From assembly GCA_964572185.1 (NCBI GenBank), contig CAZNFI010000065.1, positions 1 to 15,946 on the forward strand: 15,946 nucleotides of DNA, read 5' to 3'. Below, piece by piece: positions 8,046 to 15,625 of the stretch. Every line of letters starts with the position of its first letter. Position 1 is the first letter of the stretch. This stretch comes from Azophilus sp964572185 (GTDB lineage: Bacteria; Pseudomonadota; Gammaproteobacteria; Pseudomonadales; Azotimanducaceae). The notes beneath the pieces are model-generated. The model was not told the origin of the DNA. It saw nothing but the letters and a program-made list of their open reading frames with translations, and searched no databases. Position numbers and translations under genes: made by a program.

Positions 8046-10873
8046 GAATTTTCGAAACGGACTACGGCACGCCGGCTTCCGCCGCGGCGGAGACGGTGAC
8101 GCTGAACATCGACGGCGCGGCGGTGACCGTTCCGGCGGGCACCTCCATCATGCGCGCGGCCACCACCGCCGGCATCCCGGTACCGAAGCTCTGCGCCACC
8201 GACAGCCTGCAGGCTTTCGGTTCCTGCCGGCTCTGCCTGGTGCAGGTCGAAGGCCGCCGCGGCATGCCGGCCGCCTGCACGGAGCCGGTGCGCGACGGCA
8301 TGGTGGTGCGCACGCAGACCGAGGCCGTGGCCAGGGTGCGCCGCGGCGTGATGGAACTGTATATTTCCGACCATCCGCTCGACTGCCTGACCTGTCCCGC
8401 CAACGGCGACTGCGAACTCGAGGACATGGCCGGCGCGGTGGGCCTGCGGGAAGTGCGCTACGCCAACGGCGCGGAACACGCCAACCACCTCGATGCACCG
8501 AAAGACGCCTCCAACCCGTATTTCACCTTCGACCCGTCCAAGTGCATCGTCTGTTCCCGCTGCGTACGGGCCTGCGATGAGGTGCAGGGCACTTTCGCGC
8601 TGACCATCGACGGCCGCGGCTTCGACTCCACCGTGCAGACCGGCGCCGACAACTTCTTCGACTCCGAGTGCGTTTCCTGCGGCGCCTGCGTGCAGGCCTG
8701 CCCGACGGCCACGCTGATGGACAAGTCGGTGATCGAGCACGGCGTACCGGACCGGGTGGTGAAGACCACCTGCGCGTACTGCGGCGTCGGCTGTTCATTC
8801 AAGGCGGAAGTGAAGGGCGACCAGGTGGTGCGCATGACGCCGGACAAGGACGGCAAGGCCAACCACGGCCACTCCTGCGTGAAGGGCCGCTATGCCTGGG
8901 GTTATGCGCAGCACAAGGACCGCATTGTCGATCCCATGGTGCGCGACAGCATTGCCGACCCCTGGCGGGTTGTTTCCTGGCAGGAAGCCATCGATCATGC
9001 CGCTGCCCGGCTCAAGGCAGTGCAGTCCCAGTACGGCAACCATTCCATCGGCGGCATCACCTCGTCGCGCTGCACCAACGAGGAAGTATGGGTGGTGCAG
9101 AAGATGGTGCGCGCGGCCTTTGGCAACAACAACGTCGATACCTGCGCGCGGGTCTGTCACTCGCCGACCGGCTACGGGCTGAAGACCACCTACGGCACCT
9201 CGGCCGGAACCCAGAATTTCGACTCCGTGGCCGAGGCCGACGTCATCGTCGTGATCGGTGCCAATCCCACGGAAGGACACCCGGTGTTCGCCTCGATGAT
9301 GAAACGGCGCCTGCGCGAGGGCGCCAGGCTCATCGTCGCCGATCCGCGGCGCATTGCCCTGGTGCGCTCGCCGCACATCGAGGCCGACTTCCACCTGCCG
9401 CTGCTGCCGGGCACGAACGTGCCGCTGATGAATGCCTTCGCGCACATTGCGGTCACCGAGGACCTGGTCGACCGGGGCTTCGTCAACGAACGGTGCGATG
9501 TCGAATCGTTCCGGGAGTGGCTCGATTTCGCCGCGCTGCCGGAGAACTCACCGGAGCGTGTCGCGCCGATTGCCGGCGTTTCGGCCGAGGACATTCGGGC
9601 GGCCGCTCGCCTGTACGCCGGCGCCGAAAATGCCGCCATCTACTATGGCCTGGGGGTGACCGAGCACAGCCAGGGGTCGACCATGGTGATGGCCATGGCC
9701 AACCTGGCGATGGCCACCGGCAACATCGGCCGGCCGGGGGTGGGCGTCAACCCGTTGCGGGGCCAGAACAATGTGCAGGGCTCCTGCGACATGGGGTCGT
9801 TTCCGCACGAGTGGCCGGGCTATCGGCACATTACCGAAGACGCGGTGCGCGCCCGGTTCGAACAGGCCTGGGGCACCGGCCTGGACGGCACGCCGGGGTT
9901 GCGCATCCCCAACATGCTCGATGCCGCCTGTGCCGGCGAATTCAAGGGAATCTACATCCAGGGCGAGGACATCGCCCAGTCCGACCCCAACACCCAGCAT
10001 GTCGAAGCAGCACTCGGGTCCATGGCGTGTGTCATCGTCCAGGACCTGTTCCTGAACGAGACGGCCAAGTTCGCCCATGTATTCTTCCCGGGCACTTCGT
10101 TCCTGGAGAAAGACGGTACCTTCACCAACGCGGAGCGGCGCATCAACCGGGTGCGGCCGGTCATGCAGCCGAAGACCGGCATGACGGAGTGGGAGGTCAC
10201 CCAGGCACTCACACGGGCGCTCGGCTATCCGATGGACTATGCCTGTACCAGTGAAATCATGGATGAGATTTCAGCCCTGACACCGACCTTCGCCGGCGTT
10301 TCCTTCGCCAAGCTCGACCAGGTCGGCAGCGTGCAGTGGCCCTGCAACGAGGCGGCGCCGGAAGGCACGCCGATCATGCACCGGGAGCGGTTCGTGCGCG
10401 GCAAGGGCCTGTTCGTGCTCACCGACTACCAGCCCACCGACGAGAAGGCCAACCGCAAGTTTCCGCTGCTGCTGACCACCGGCCGCATTCTCACCCAGTA
10501 CAACGTGGGTGCGCAGACCCGGCGCACCGACAATGTCGAGTGGCTGAACGAAGACCTCCTGGAAATTCACCCGGCGGATGCCGAGTTGCGCGGCATCCGC
10601 AGCGACGACTGGGTGTCGGTCACCAGCCGCATGGGCGAAATCACGCTGCGCGCCGAGGTGACCGAGCGGGTGGCCGCGGGCGTCGTCTACACCACCTTCC
10701 ACCACCCCGCGACCGGCACCAACGTGGTCACAACGGAACTGAGCGACTGGGCCACCAACTGCCCGGAATACAAAGTGACCGCGGTGGAGGTGCGACCCGC
10801 CAACCATCGTTCGCACTGGCAGGAGGAACATCTGAGCCGGGCCAGCGAACAGGTTGGTCTGCTGCCGGCCTGA
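8042..10873 (+). CDS. fdsA: NAD-dependent formate dehydrogenase catalytic alpha subunit (Mo/W-bis-MGD, Cys type)
   Basis: Catalytic subunit of 943 residues. Domains in order: NuoG-like [2Fe-2S] ferredoxin (Cys51, 62, 65, 79); His-Cys3 [4Fe-4S] site (DHPLDCLTCPANGDC: His111, Cys115, 118, 124); two ferredoxin-type [4Fe-4S] clusters (CIVCSRCVRAC, 168-178; CVSCGACVQAC, 210-220); then the molybdopterin oxidoreductase part with its own [4Fe-4S] cluster (CAYCGVGC, 244-251, and Cys279). The Mo/W ligand is Cys372 in ARVCHSPTGYG, followed by the formate dehydrogenase His; in selenocysteine enzymes that codon is UGA, here it is TGT (9155-9157). The signature GQNNVQGSCDMG and a C-terminal pterin-binding domain (LLLTTGRILTQYNVG) complete the protein. 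No Tat signal, so cytoplasmic. Follows fdsB with a 4-bp overlap; 13 bp before fdhD. Confidence 0.96.
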   Translation: MRIFETDYGTPASAAAETVTLNIDGAAVTVPAGTSIMRAATTAGIPVPKLCATDSLQAFGSCRLCLVQVEGRRGMPAACTEPVRDGMVVRTQTEAVARVRRGVMELYISDHPLDCLTCPANGDCELEDMAGAVGLREVRYANGAEHANHLDAPKDASNPYFTFDPSKCIVCSRCVRACDEVQGTFALTIDGRGFDSTVQTGADNFFDSECVSCGACVQACPTATLMDKSVIEHGVPDRVVKTTCAYCGVGCSFKAEVKGDQVVRMTPDKDGKANHGHSCVKGRYAWGYAQHKDRIVDPMVRDSIADPWRVVSWQEAIDHAAARLKAVQSQYGNHSIGGITSSRCTNEEVWVVQKMVRAAFGNNNVDTCARVCHSPTGYGLKTTYGTSAGTQNFDSVAEADVIVVIGANPTEGHPVFASMMKRRLREGARLIVADPRRIALVRSPHIEADFHLPLLPGTNVPLMNAFAHIAVTEDLVDRGFVNERCDVESFREWLDFAALPENSPERVAPIAGVSAEDIRAAARLYAGAENAAIYYGLGVTEHSQGSTMVMAMANLAMATGNIGRPGVGVNPLRGQNNVQGSCDMGSFPHEWPGYRHITEDAVRARFEQAWGTGLDGTPGLRIPNMLDAACAGEFKGIYIQGEDIAQSDPNTQHVEAALGSMACVIVQDLFLNETAKFAHVFFPGTSFLEKDGTFTNAERRINRVRPVMQPKTGMTEWEVTQALTRALGYPMDYACTSEIMDEISALTPTFAGVSFAKLDQVGSVQWPCNEAAPEGTPIMHRERFVRGKGLFVLTDYQPTDEKANRKFPLLLTTGRILTQYNVGAQTRRTDNVEWLNEDLLEIHPADAELRGIRSDDWVSVTSRMGEITLRAEVTERVAAGVVYTTFHHPATGTNVVTTELSDWATNCPEYKVTAVEVRPANHRSHWQEEHLSRASEQVGLLPA

Positions 10874-10886
10874 CACCGGCATTGGC

Positions 10887-11741
10887 ATGGCACAGGCACA
10901 TTCGCCGGTGGCGAGTCTACGGGTCGACGTCGACAAGATTTCCGGGGAAGCGGCCCGGCACCGGGACAGCGATGTCATCACCGTCGAAGAGCCGCTGGAA
11001 ATCCGGCTGTCGTATACGGCGGGCGGCGAGCGGGTGGAGCAGAGCATCTCCGTCACCATGCGCACGCCCGGCAACGACAAGGAACTCGCGATCGGCTTTC
11101 TCGCCGGTGAAGCCATCGTCAGACGCGCGGGCGACGTGCGCCTGGTTGAACACTGCGAGCCGCCGAGCCCCGACAAGGGCATCAGGAATGTCATCCGCGT
11201 GGAACTCGCCGACGACATCGGCGTCGATGCGGGCGGCCTGCTGCGCCACTTCTATACGACCTCGAGCTGCGGCGTGTGCGGCAAGGCATCGCTGGATGCG
11301 GTGCGGGTGCAGATCGAGCCGCGTCCGGTATCGGCATTTCGCATCTCCGCCGCGGCGCTGAAGACCCTGCCGGAGGCACTCAGGGCGCGGCAGACGGAAT
11401 TCGCCCGCACCGGCGGCCTGCATGCCACGGCGAGTTTCGACGCCAATGGCAGCCTGTTGCGGGTGCGGGAAGACGTGGGCCGACACAACGCCTTCGACAA
11501 ACTGGCGGGCTCCTACCTCGCCGAGGGAGACCTCGCGAGCCACGGCATCCTGCTCAGCGGCCGGGCCAGTTTCGAACTCCTGCAAAAGGCCGCGGTCGCC
11601 GGCGCGCCGCTGGTCGCGTCCATCGGGCCGCCGTCAAGCCTGGCCGTGGAGTTGGCTCAGGACCAGGGCATCACCCTTGCCGGCTTCCTCAAATCCGACC
11701 GTTTCAACATCTATGCCGGCGCTGAACGAATCGCTCCATGA
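10887..11741 (+). CDS. fdhD: Formate dehydrogenase sulfurtransferase/accessory protein FdhD (FdsC)
   Basis: FdhD-family protein (284 residues), known to pass sulfur to the bis-MGD cofactor and so to be essential for formate dehydrogenase activity; the copy in fds operons is called FdsC. Seen: EEPLEIRLSY, TPGNDKELAIGFLAGE, the CxxC motif TSSCGVCGK (Cys128 and Cys131), REDVGRHNAFDK, SGRASFELLQKAA, and GPPSSLAVELAQDQGITLAGF, all family hallmarks. It begins 13 bp after fdsA; the ribosome site is weak. A TTG at 10854 in the same frame, overlapping fdsA, is an alternative start but adds no family sequence. The order fdsG-B-A-C matches the Cupriavidus-type operon, except that no fdsD follows. Confidence 0.94.
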   Translation: MAQAHSPVASLRVDVDKISGEAARHRDSDVITVEEPLEIRLSYTAGGERVEQSISVTMRTPGNDKELAIGFLAGEAIVRRAGDVRLVEHCEPPSPDKGIRNVIRVELADDIGVDAGGLLRHFYTTSSCGVCGKASLDAVRVQIEPRPVSAFRISAAALKTLPEALRARQTEFARTGGLHATASFDANGSLLRVREDVGRHNAFDKLAGSYLAEGDLASHGILLSGRASFELLQKAAVAGAPLVASIGPPSSLAVELAQDQGITLAGFLKSDRFNIYAGAERIAP

Positions 11742-11745
11742 CTGA

Positions 11746-11781
11746 CCGGTAACGCCGCTCAAGCACGCCCGGCGACACCGG
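11746..11781. terminator. Possible hairpin between convergent fdhD and transporter genes
   Basis: CCGGT (11746-11750) pairs with ACCGG (11777-11781), and GCC (11754-11756) with GGC (11771-11773), with a symmetric 3-nt internal loop. It lies in the 58-bp space between two converging genes, where a bidirectional terminator is expected, but there is no T-run, so the call is weak. Confidence 0.3.
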
Positions 11782-11799
11782 CTCCCGGAGCGGTTCGGG

Positions 11800-13161
11800 C
11801 TATTGGCCCCGAGCCAGCGCCAGCCGTTTCCTGAGTTCCAGGTGGCGCGGCTCCGTAAGCGGATAGCGCCAGGCGATCAATGCCGTCAACAGGAACCCGG
11901 TCGATGGGCCGAACACGAACAATAGCTTCAGTCCCAGCGTTGAGCCCTCGTCGGTTCCGGCTTCCGCCGCCGGCACGTAGCCGGTGAGAGACAGCAACCC
12001 GAGTGCAATGGCAGGGCCGACCGACAGGGCCACCTTGGTGGCCAGCGACCAGACTGCGAAGTACCACGCGGTGCGGTCCTCTCCGCTTTCCAGGCGGTCG
12101 ATATCGATTACGTCGGCTTTCATGGAATTGGGAATCACCCAGAACGATCCGGCCAGAAAACCGGTGACGGCGGTGATCGGCAGCATCCAGTAGAAGTCAC
12201 CGGCGCCCAGCAGCAGGTAGCCCAGCATGAAGAACGAGAAGAGCAGCAGCGCATAGCACCAGGCGCGATGCTTGCCCACCACGCTCGAATACCTGACGAA
12301 GAAGGGAATGCCGCATAGATTGAAAGCGTAGTAGACGAGTAGCTGCAGGATGGTTTTCTCGTCGTCCTGCAGAACGCTGCGAACGTAAAAGACGATCAGC
12401 GCGGTGGATATCGAAGTGCCCAGCTGGTTGACGAAGAAGGCGGCGACCAGTCGCTTGAAGGGGCCGTTGCGCCACATGATGCGCAGCCCCGGCAGCAGCG
12501 GCATGCGCGCCGGTATGAAGTCCTTGCCCTCGGGCACCATCGCAACGGTCAGCCCCACGGTGGCGGGCAGCAGGATCAACGTCATGCCGCCGACCAGGAA
12601 CAGGGTTTCGCGCGTGCCGCCGTAGGCGCAGCAGAAAATGGCCAGCACCGGTACGAGCTTGCTCACCACGTTTGCGGCGAGGCCCAGGCTCGAGCGCCAG
12701 CCGGTGATGCGCGATCGCTCGTTGTACTCCGGGGAAAGTTCCGCGGCCCAGGCGTAATAGGGAATGAACAGCATGGTCCAGCCCAGCCAGAGGATCACCA
12801 GCCAGGCGAGCAGGTAGGTGGCGGAAACCTGCTCGGGGTCGGGCATGAACAGCTTGTAGATGGCGAGCATCAGAATGGGCACCGACGCCAGCATCCACAC
12901 CCGGCGCCGGCCCCAGCGCGTATTCGTTCGGTCCGAAAGCCAGCCGATCAGCGGGTCGGTGACGGCATCGAAAGAACGGGAAAGCAGCAGCATCAGCCCG
13001 ACGGCGGCCATGCTGATGCCCAGGTCCTGGGCGTAGTAGTTGGGTACGAAGGCCGCCACCGGCACCGCCGCCATCTGTATGGGCATGTCGGCGAGGCCGT
13101 AGTAGAAAAGCGTCCTGCGGGACAGCCGGCGGGGCTCCTGGCTCTGTTCTGCCTGGCTCAT
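11800..13161 (-). CDS. GPH-family (MelB-like) sugar:cation symporter, MFS fold
   Basis: Twelve-helix-type membrane transporter of 453 residues in the glycoside-pentoside-hexuronide:cation symporter family. The diagnostic stretch is SFDAVTDPLIGWLSDRTN (63-80), followed by TRWGRRR; its Asp65 and Asp69 match the acidic cation-site helix of MelB, and the loop basic residues are conserved. A second family block is SMKADVIDIDRLESGEDRTA before helix 10 or so. These features are sequence-visible; the transported compound (sugar, glucuronide or other organic solute) is unknown, and no sugar-catabolic gene is adjacent. It converges on fdhD and diverges from the Ddn-like gene. Ribosome site before the ATG is weak. 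Confidence 0.88.
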   Translation of the reverse strand: MSQAEQSQEPRRLSRRTLFYYGLADMPIQMAAVPVAAFVPNYYAQDLGISMAAVGLMLLLSRSFDAVTDPLIGWLSDRTNTRWGRRRVWMLASVPILMLAIYKLFMPDPEQVSATYLLAWLVILWLGWTMLFIPYYAWAAELSPEYNERSRITGWRSSLGLAANVVSKLVPVLAIFCCAYGGTRETLFLVGGMTLILLPATVGLTVAMVPEGKDFIPARMPLLPGLRIMWRNGPFKRLVAAFFVNQLGTSISTALIVFYVRSVLQDDEKTILQLLVYYAFNLCGIPFFVRYSSVVGKHRAWCYALLLFSFFMLGYLLLGAGDFYWMLPITAVTGFLAGSFWVIPNSMKADVIDIDRLESGEDRTAWYFAVWSLATKVALSVGPAIALGLLSLTGYVPAAEAGTDEGSTLGLKLLFVFGPSTGFLLTALIAWRYPLTEPRHLELRKRLALARGQ

Positions 13162-13249
13162 GACCGGTTACTGGTTGGCCGCATTCCGGACCCTTTCGTA
13201 AGGCTCCGCGCGGGCAACGGGCGATTTGCGCGCGGTGGCGATTGCGCGA

Positions 13250-13279
13250 TTGTCGACTATCCGGCGGTGCGGCGATAGT
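13250..13279 (+). promoter_or_regulatory. Weak promoter candidate for the Ddn-like gene
   Basis: TTGTCG (13250-13255) and GATAGT (13274-13279) with an 18-nt spacer resemble a sigma-70 promoter with two mismatches in each box. GCGATAG is directly repeated at 13272-13278 and 13281-13287, which could equally be chance or part of an operator. Located in the 160-bp divergent region between the transporter and the Ddn-like gene. Confidence 0.25.
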
Positions 13280-13321
13280 TGCGATAGACTCGCCACGATG
13301 CAACCAAACGGGTGAAAGACC

Positions 13322-13756
13322 ATGGCAGAGTACATCCCGACCCCGGTCAAGTGGGTTCGCGAACAGGTGGAACTGTATGAAGGCAGCGGCGGTACCGAGG
13401 GCACGACGCTGCTCGATACCGGGTTGCCCTGCATCCTGTTCACGCACCGGGGCAACCGCACGGGCGCCATTCGCAAGACGCCGCTGATGCGCGTCAAGGA
13501 CGGCGACAGCTATGTGCTGGTAGCGTCCATGGGCGGTGCCCCGAACAACCCGGTGTGGGTCTACAACCTGCGCGCCGCTCCCGACATCGACCTGCGCGAT
13601 GCGACCGAGGTGCGCGCCATGCGCGTGCGCGAAGTCGAAGACGATGCGGAGCGGGCCCGACTCTGGGCCCTGTCGGTGGCGGCTTTTCCGCCCTACCAGG
13701 AATACCAGGACAAGACATCGCGCAAGATCCCGATTTTCGTGGCTGACCCGGCCTGA
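13322..13756 (+). CDS. Ddn-like (F420H2-dependent type) nitroreductase-family protein
   Basis: Small split-barrel protein (144 residues) resembling mycobacterial Ddn and other members of the F420H2-dependent quinone reductase/nitroreductase family. Seen: CILFTHRGNRTGAIRKTPLM (37-56), the family pattern LxTxGxKSGxxRxxPLM, then ASMGGAPNNPVWVYNLRA (68-85), the strand-loop that holds the most conserved GGAPxxPxWxxNL signature in this family, and a C-terminal PPYQEYQDKTSRKIPIFV. Family members use deazaflavin F420; whether this host makes F420 cannot be seen here, so flavin or another cofactor remains possible. Nearest neighbours are a divergent transporter and, 121 bp downstream, the thioredoxin-fusion gene. 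The start ATG is fixed by the short upstream space; the ribosome site is not strong. Confidence 0.82.
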   Translation: MAEYIPTPVKWVREQVELYEGSGGTEGTTLLDTGLPCILFTHRGNRTGAIRKTPLMRVKDGDSYVLVASMGGAPNNPVWVYNLRAAPDIDLRDATEVRAMRVREVEDDAERARLWALSVAAFPPYQEYQDKTSRKIPIFVADPA

Positions 13757-13877
13757 CCATCGAGGTCTGTTCGCGCGTGGCGTACAGACTCGTTGCGACG
13801 CGACGCTTGCCGCGTTGCCGGCAGGTCCCCGGTGCGGTTCGCTTGGCGCCCGTGAGCGGCTGGGTTAAGGTCACGCG

Positions 13878-15452
13878 ATGACCCAACCACCCGCCTTCCT
13901 GCTGGAGGATGAGCAGGGCGAACAGTATGCGTTCCCCGGCTCGAAGCCGGCCTTGGTGTGTTTCGTCAAGGAGGACTGTCCCACCTGCAACGACGTCATG
14001 CCGCTCATCGAATCCACCTACCGGGAGCTTGGCGGGAAGGTGGACTTTTTCGTGTGTGGGCAGACCCGGGATGGCAATCAAGCGCTGGTTGAGCGTCACG
14101 GGCTGACCGTTCCCCTGCTGGACGATTCCTCGCTCAAGGTATCGTTCGCCTGGGATGTGGAAATCGTGCCGACGCTGTGTGTTGCCGATGCACAAGGCCA
14201 TTCCCGGACCAACCTGGTCGGATTCGTGCGGGAGGAATGGAAACAGGCAGTCGACGGTCTGGCCGGAACGGTCGGCACTGCCAGGCCGGGCATCGACTGG
14301 CCGGCCTTTCCGGAATGGCGCGCCGGCTGCGGCTCGCTGTCGGTCGACCCGAGCATCGCGGCGCGGCTGCAGGCCGAGTCCGAGAACAGCCCCCTGCGCG
14401 CCCGCCGCATCGACATCGCCGCCCAGGACGATGAGTTCGAGTTCATGTTCGACCAGGGGTTCAGTGATGGCATGCCGCTGATTCCGCCCTCCCCGGAGCG
14501 GGTGATGCGCATGCTTGGCGGGACCACGCGCGACCCTCAGGAAACGATTGCCACGGTACCCCCCAACATGGGCGAGGCGACCGTGGAGAAGGTCGCCATC
14601 AATGCGGTCATGGCCGGCTNNNNNNNNNNCCTGCCGGTGGTGCTCACGGCCCTGGAGGCGGTCTGCACCGACGAGTTCAACATCCACGGCGTGATGGCGA
14701 CGACCATGGGCGCGAGCCCCGTTGTCGTGGTGAACGGCCCCATCCGGCACCGGCTCGGCATGAACATGAAGCTCGGCGCGCTCGGCCAGGGCAACCGGGC
14801 CAACGCCACCATCGGCCGGGCGTTGCGCCTGGCGGTTCGCAATATCGGCGGCGCGAAGCCCGGCGGCACGGAGCGTTCGACGCTTGGCAACCCCATGAAG
14901 TTCAGCATGTGTTTCGCGGAATGGGAGGAGCGCAGCCCCTGGGCGCCGCTGCACGTGGAACGCGGGTTCGCACCGGAGGATTCGGTGGTGACCCTGTACG
15001 CGATGACCAGCGGGCCGGTGCTGATGGTCGACCAGGATTCGCGCAGTGCCGCGCAGCTTGCCGGCAGTCTGGGAATGTGCGTGGAAAGCGTGTTTCACCC
15101 CAAGGTGCACAGGTGGTGCGAGACGCTGCTGGTGATCGCGCCCGAGCACGTCGATACCCTGGCCGGCGACGGCTACGGCAAGGCCGAGATTCGCGCGCGT
15201 ATCCAGGAAGTCACCGCCCGCCCGATCCGGGACCTGGTGGAGGATGAGCGATCCGCCATGGGGTTGAAGCGCGCCATGGCCGAGCAGATGGACGAGCAGG
15301 CCCTGGACCGCAAGCTGCCGAAATTTCGAAGCGAATCGGATATACATATCGTCGTGGCGGGGTCCGAGGCGGGCAGTTTCTCGGGCGCCTTCCACGGCTG
15401 GGTGTTGGGCGAGACCGGCTCCATCCCGGTCTCCAGGAAAATTGTGCAGTGA
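13878..15452 (+). CDS. Thioredoxin-like domain fused to a large uncharacterised conserved domain (gap inside)
   Basis: About 525 residues once the gap is allowed for. Residues 1 to about 130 form a thioredoxin/peroxiredoxin-like domain: redox motif KEDCPTC (Cys34 and Cys37) and a cis-proline-like loop EIVPTLCV (Pro98). No signal peptide, so cytoplasmic. From about 180 onward there is a separate domain with INAVMAG (interrupted by the gap), LPVVLTALEAVCTDEFNIHG, GQGNRANATIGRALRL, FSMCFAEWEERSPWAPLHVE, and near the end VAGSEAGSFSGAFHGW. I recall this domain as a widespread but functionally unnamed family, often ending its first block MAGCxPEYxPVV; its role is unknown. AAGG 9 nt before the ATG is a modest ribosome site. 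The UGSC selenoprotein-type gene follows after 173 bp, which suggests a shared redox function (inference): the CxxC domain could reduce the selenoprotein or its substrate. Confidence 0.75.
   Translation: MTQPPAFLLEDEQGEQYAFPGSKPALVCFVKEDCPTCNDVMPLIESTYRELGGKVDFFVCGQTRDGNQALVERHGLTVPLLDDSSLKVSFAWDVEIVPTLCVADAQGHSRTNLVGFVREEWKQAVDGLAGTVGTARPGIDWPAFPEWRAGCGSLSVDPSIAARLQAESENSPLRARRIDIAAQDDEFEFMFDQGFSDGMPLIPPSPERVMRMLGGTTRDPQETIATVPPNMGEATVEKVAINAVMAGXXXXLPVVLTALEAVCTDEFNIHGVMATTMGASPVVVVNGPIRHRLGMNMKLGALGQGNRANATIGRALRLAVRNIGGAKPGGTERSTLGNPMKFSMCFAEWEERSPWAPLHVERGFAPEDSVVTLYAMTSGPVLMVDQDSRSAAQLAGSLGMCVESVFHPKVHRWCETLLVIAPEHVDTLAGDGYGKAEIRARIQEVTARPIRDLVEDERSAMGLKRAMAEQMDEQALDRKLPKFRSESDIHIVVAGSEAGSFSGAFHGWVLGETGSIPVSRKIVQ
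14620..14629. other. Scaffold gap (10 N) inside the thioredoxin-fusion gene
   Basis: Ten N bases interrupt the gene between MAG and LPVV. From the family pattern MAGCxPEYLPVV, five residues should lie between G and L, so with the flanking T and C the missing sequence should be about 13 nt. The 10-N placeholder happens to keep the frame. The gap probably hides a conserved Cys. Confidence 0.75.
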
Positions 15453-15573
15453 AGCGCGGTCGGGCAGCGGCGGGCGACCGTGACAGCCGTGCGGTTGCGA
15501 TTCACGGGAACAGGCCTGTCGCCGGTGCGGCGCGGTCGGGAATGCTCCGCATTCTCCCATCGGCGTCGAACTG

Positions 15574-15579
15574 TATGAT
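15574..15579 (+). promoter_or_regulatory. Weak -10 candidate for the UGSC gene
   Basis: TATGAT, one mismatch from TATAAT, lies 47 nt before the GTG start in the 173-bp spacer. The -35 position (TTCTCC, 16-nt spacer) does not match consensus. The gene may thus have its own promoter or be read through from the thioredoxin-fusion gene. Confidence 0.25.
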
Positions 15580-15614
15580 TCGGCGGCATACCTTCGGCGC
15601 TTCAGGACAACCAG

Positions 15615-15620
15615 AGGAGG
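15615..15620 (+). promoter_or_regulatory. Strong ribosome binding site fixing the GTG start of the UGSC gene
   Basis: AGGAGG, a perfect Shine-Dalgarno core, lies 5 nt before GTG at 15626. It is the best ribosome site in the window and decides the start: the frame is open upstream to 15449 but that extension has no protein-like features. Confidence 0.85.
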
Positions 15621-15625
15621 AAACA

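Noticed and set aside
9155..9157. Selenocysteine in the formate dehydrogenase active site
   Set aside because: The codon is TGT (Cys372); the frame has no internal TGA.
8668..10254. Long plus-strand frame inside fdsA
   Set aside because: Arg/Gly/His-rich shadow in another frame of a fully motif-supported gene.
13494..15560. 688-residue minus-strand frame opposite the thioredoxin-fusion gene
   Set aside because: Antisense shadow typical of high-GC DNA; the plus-strand protein has recognisable motifs and a redox CxxC.
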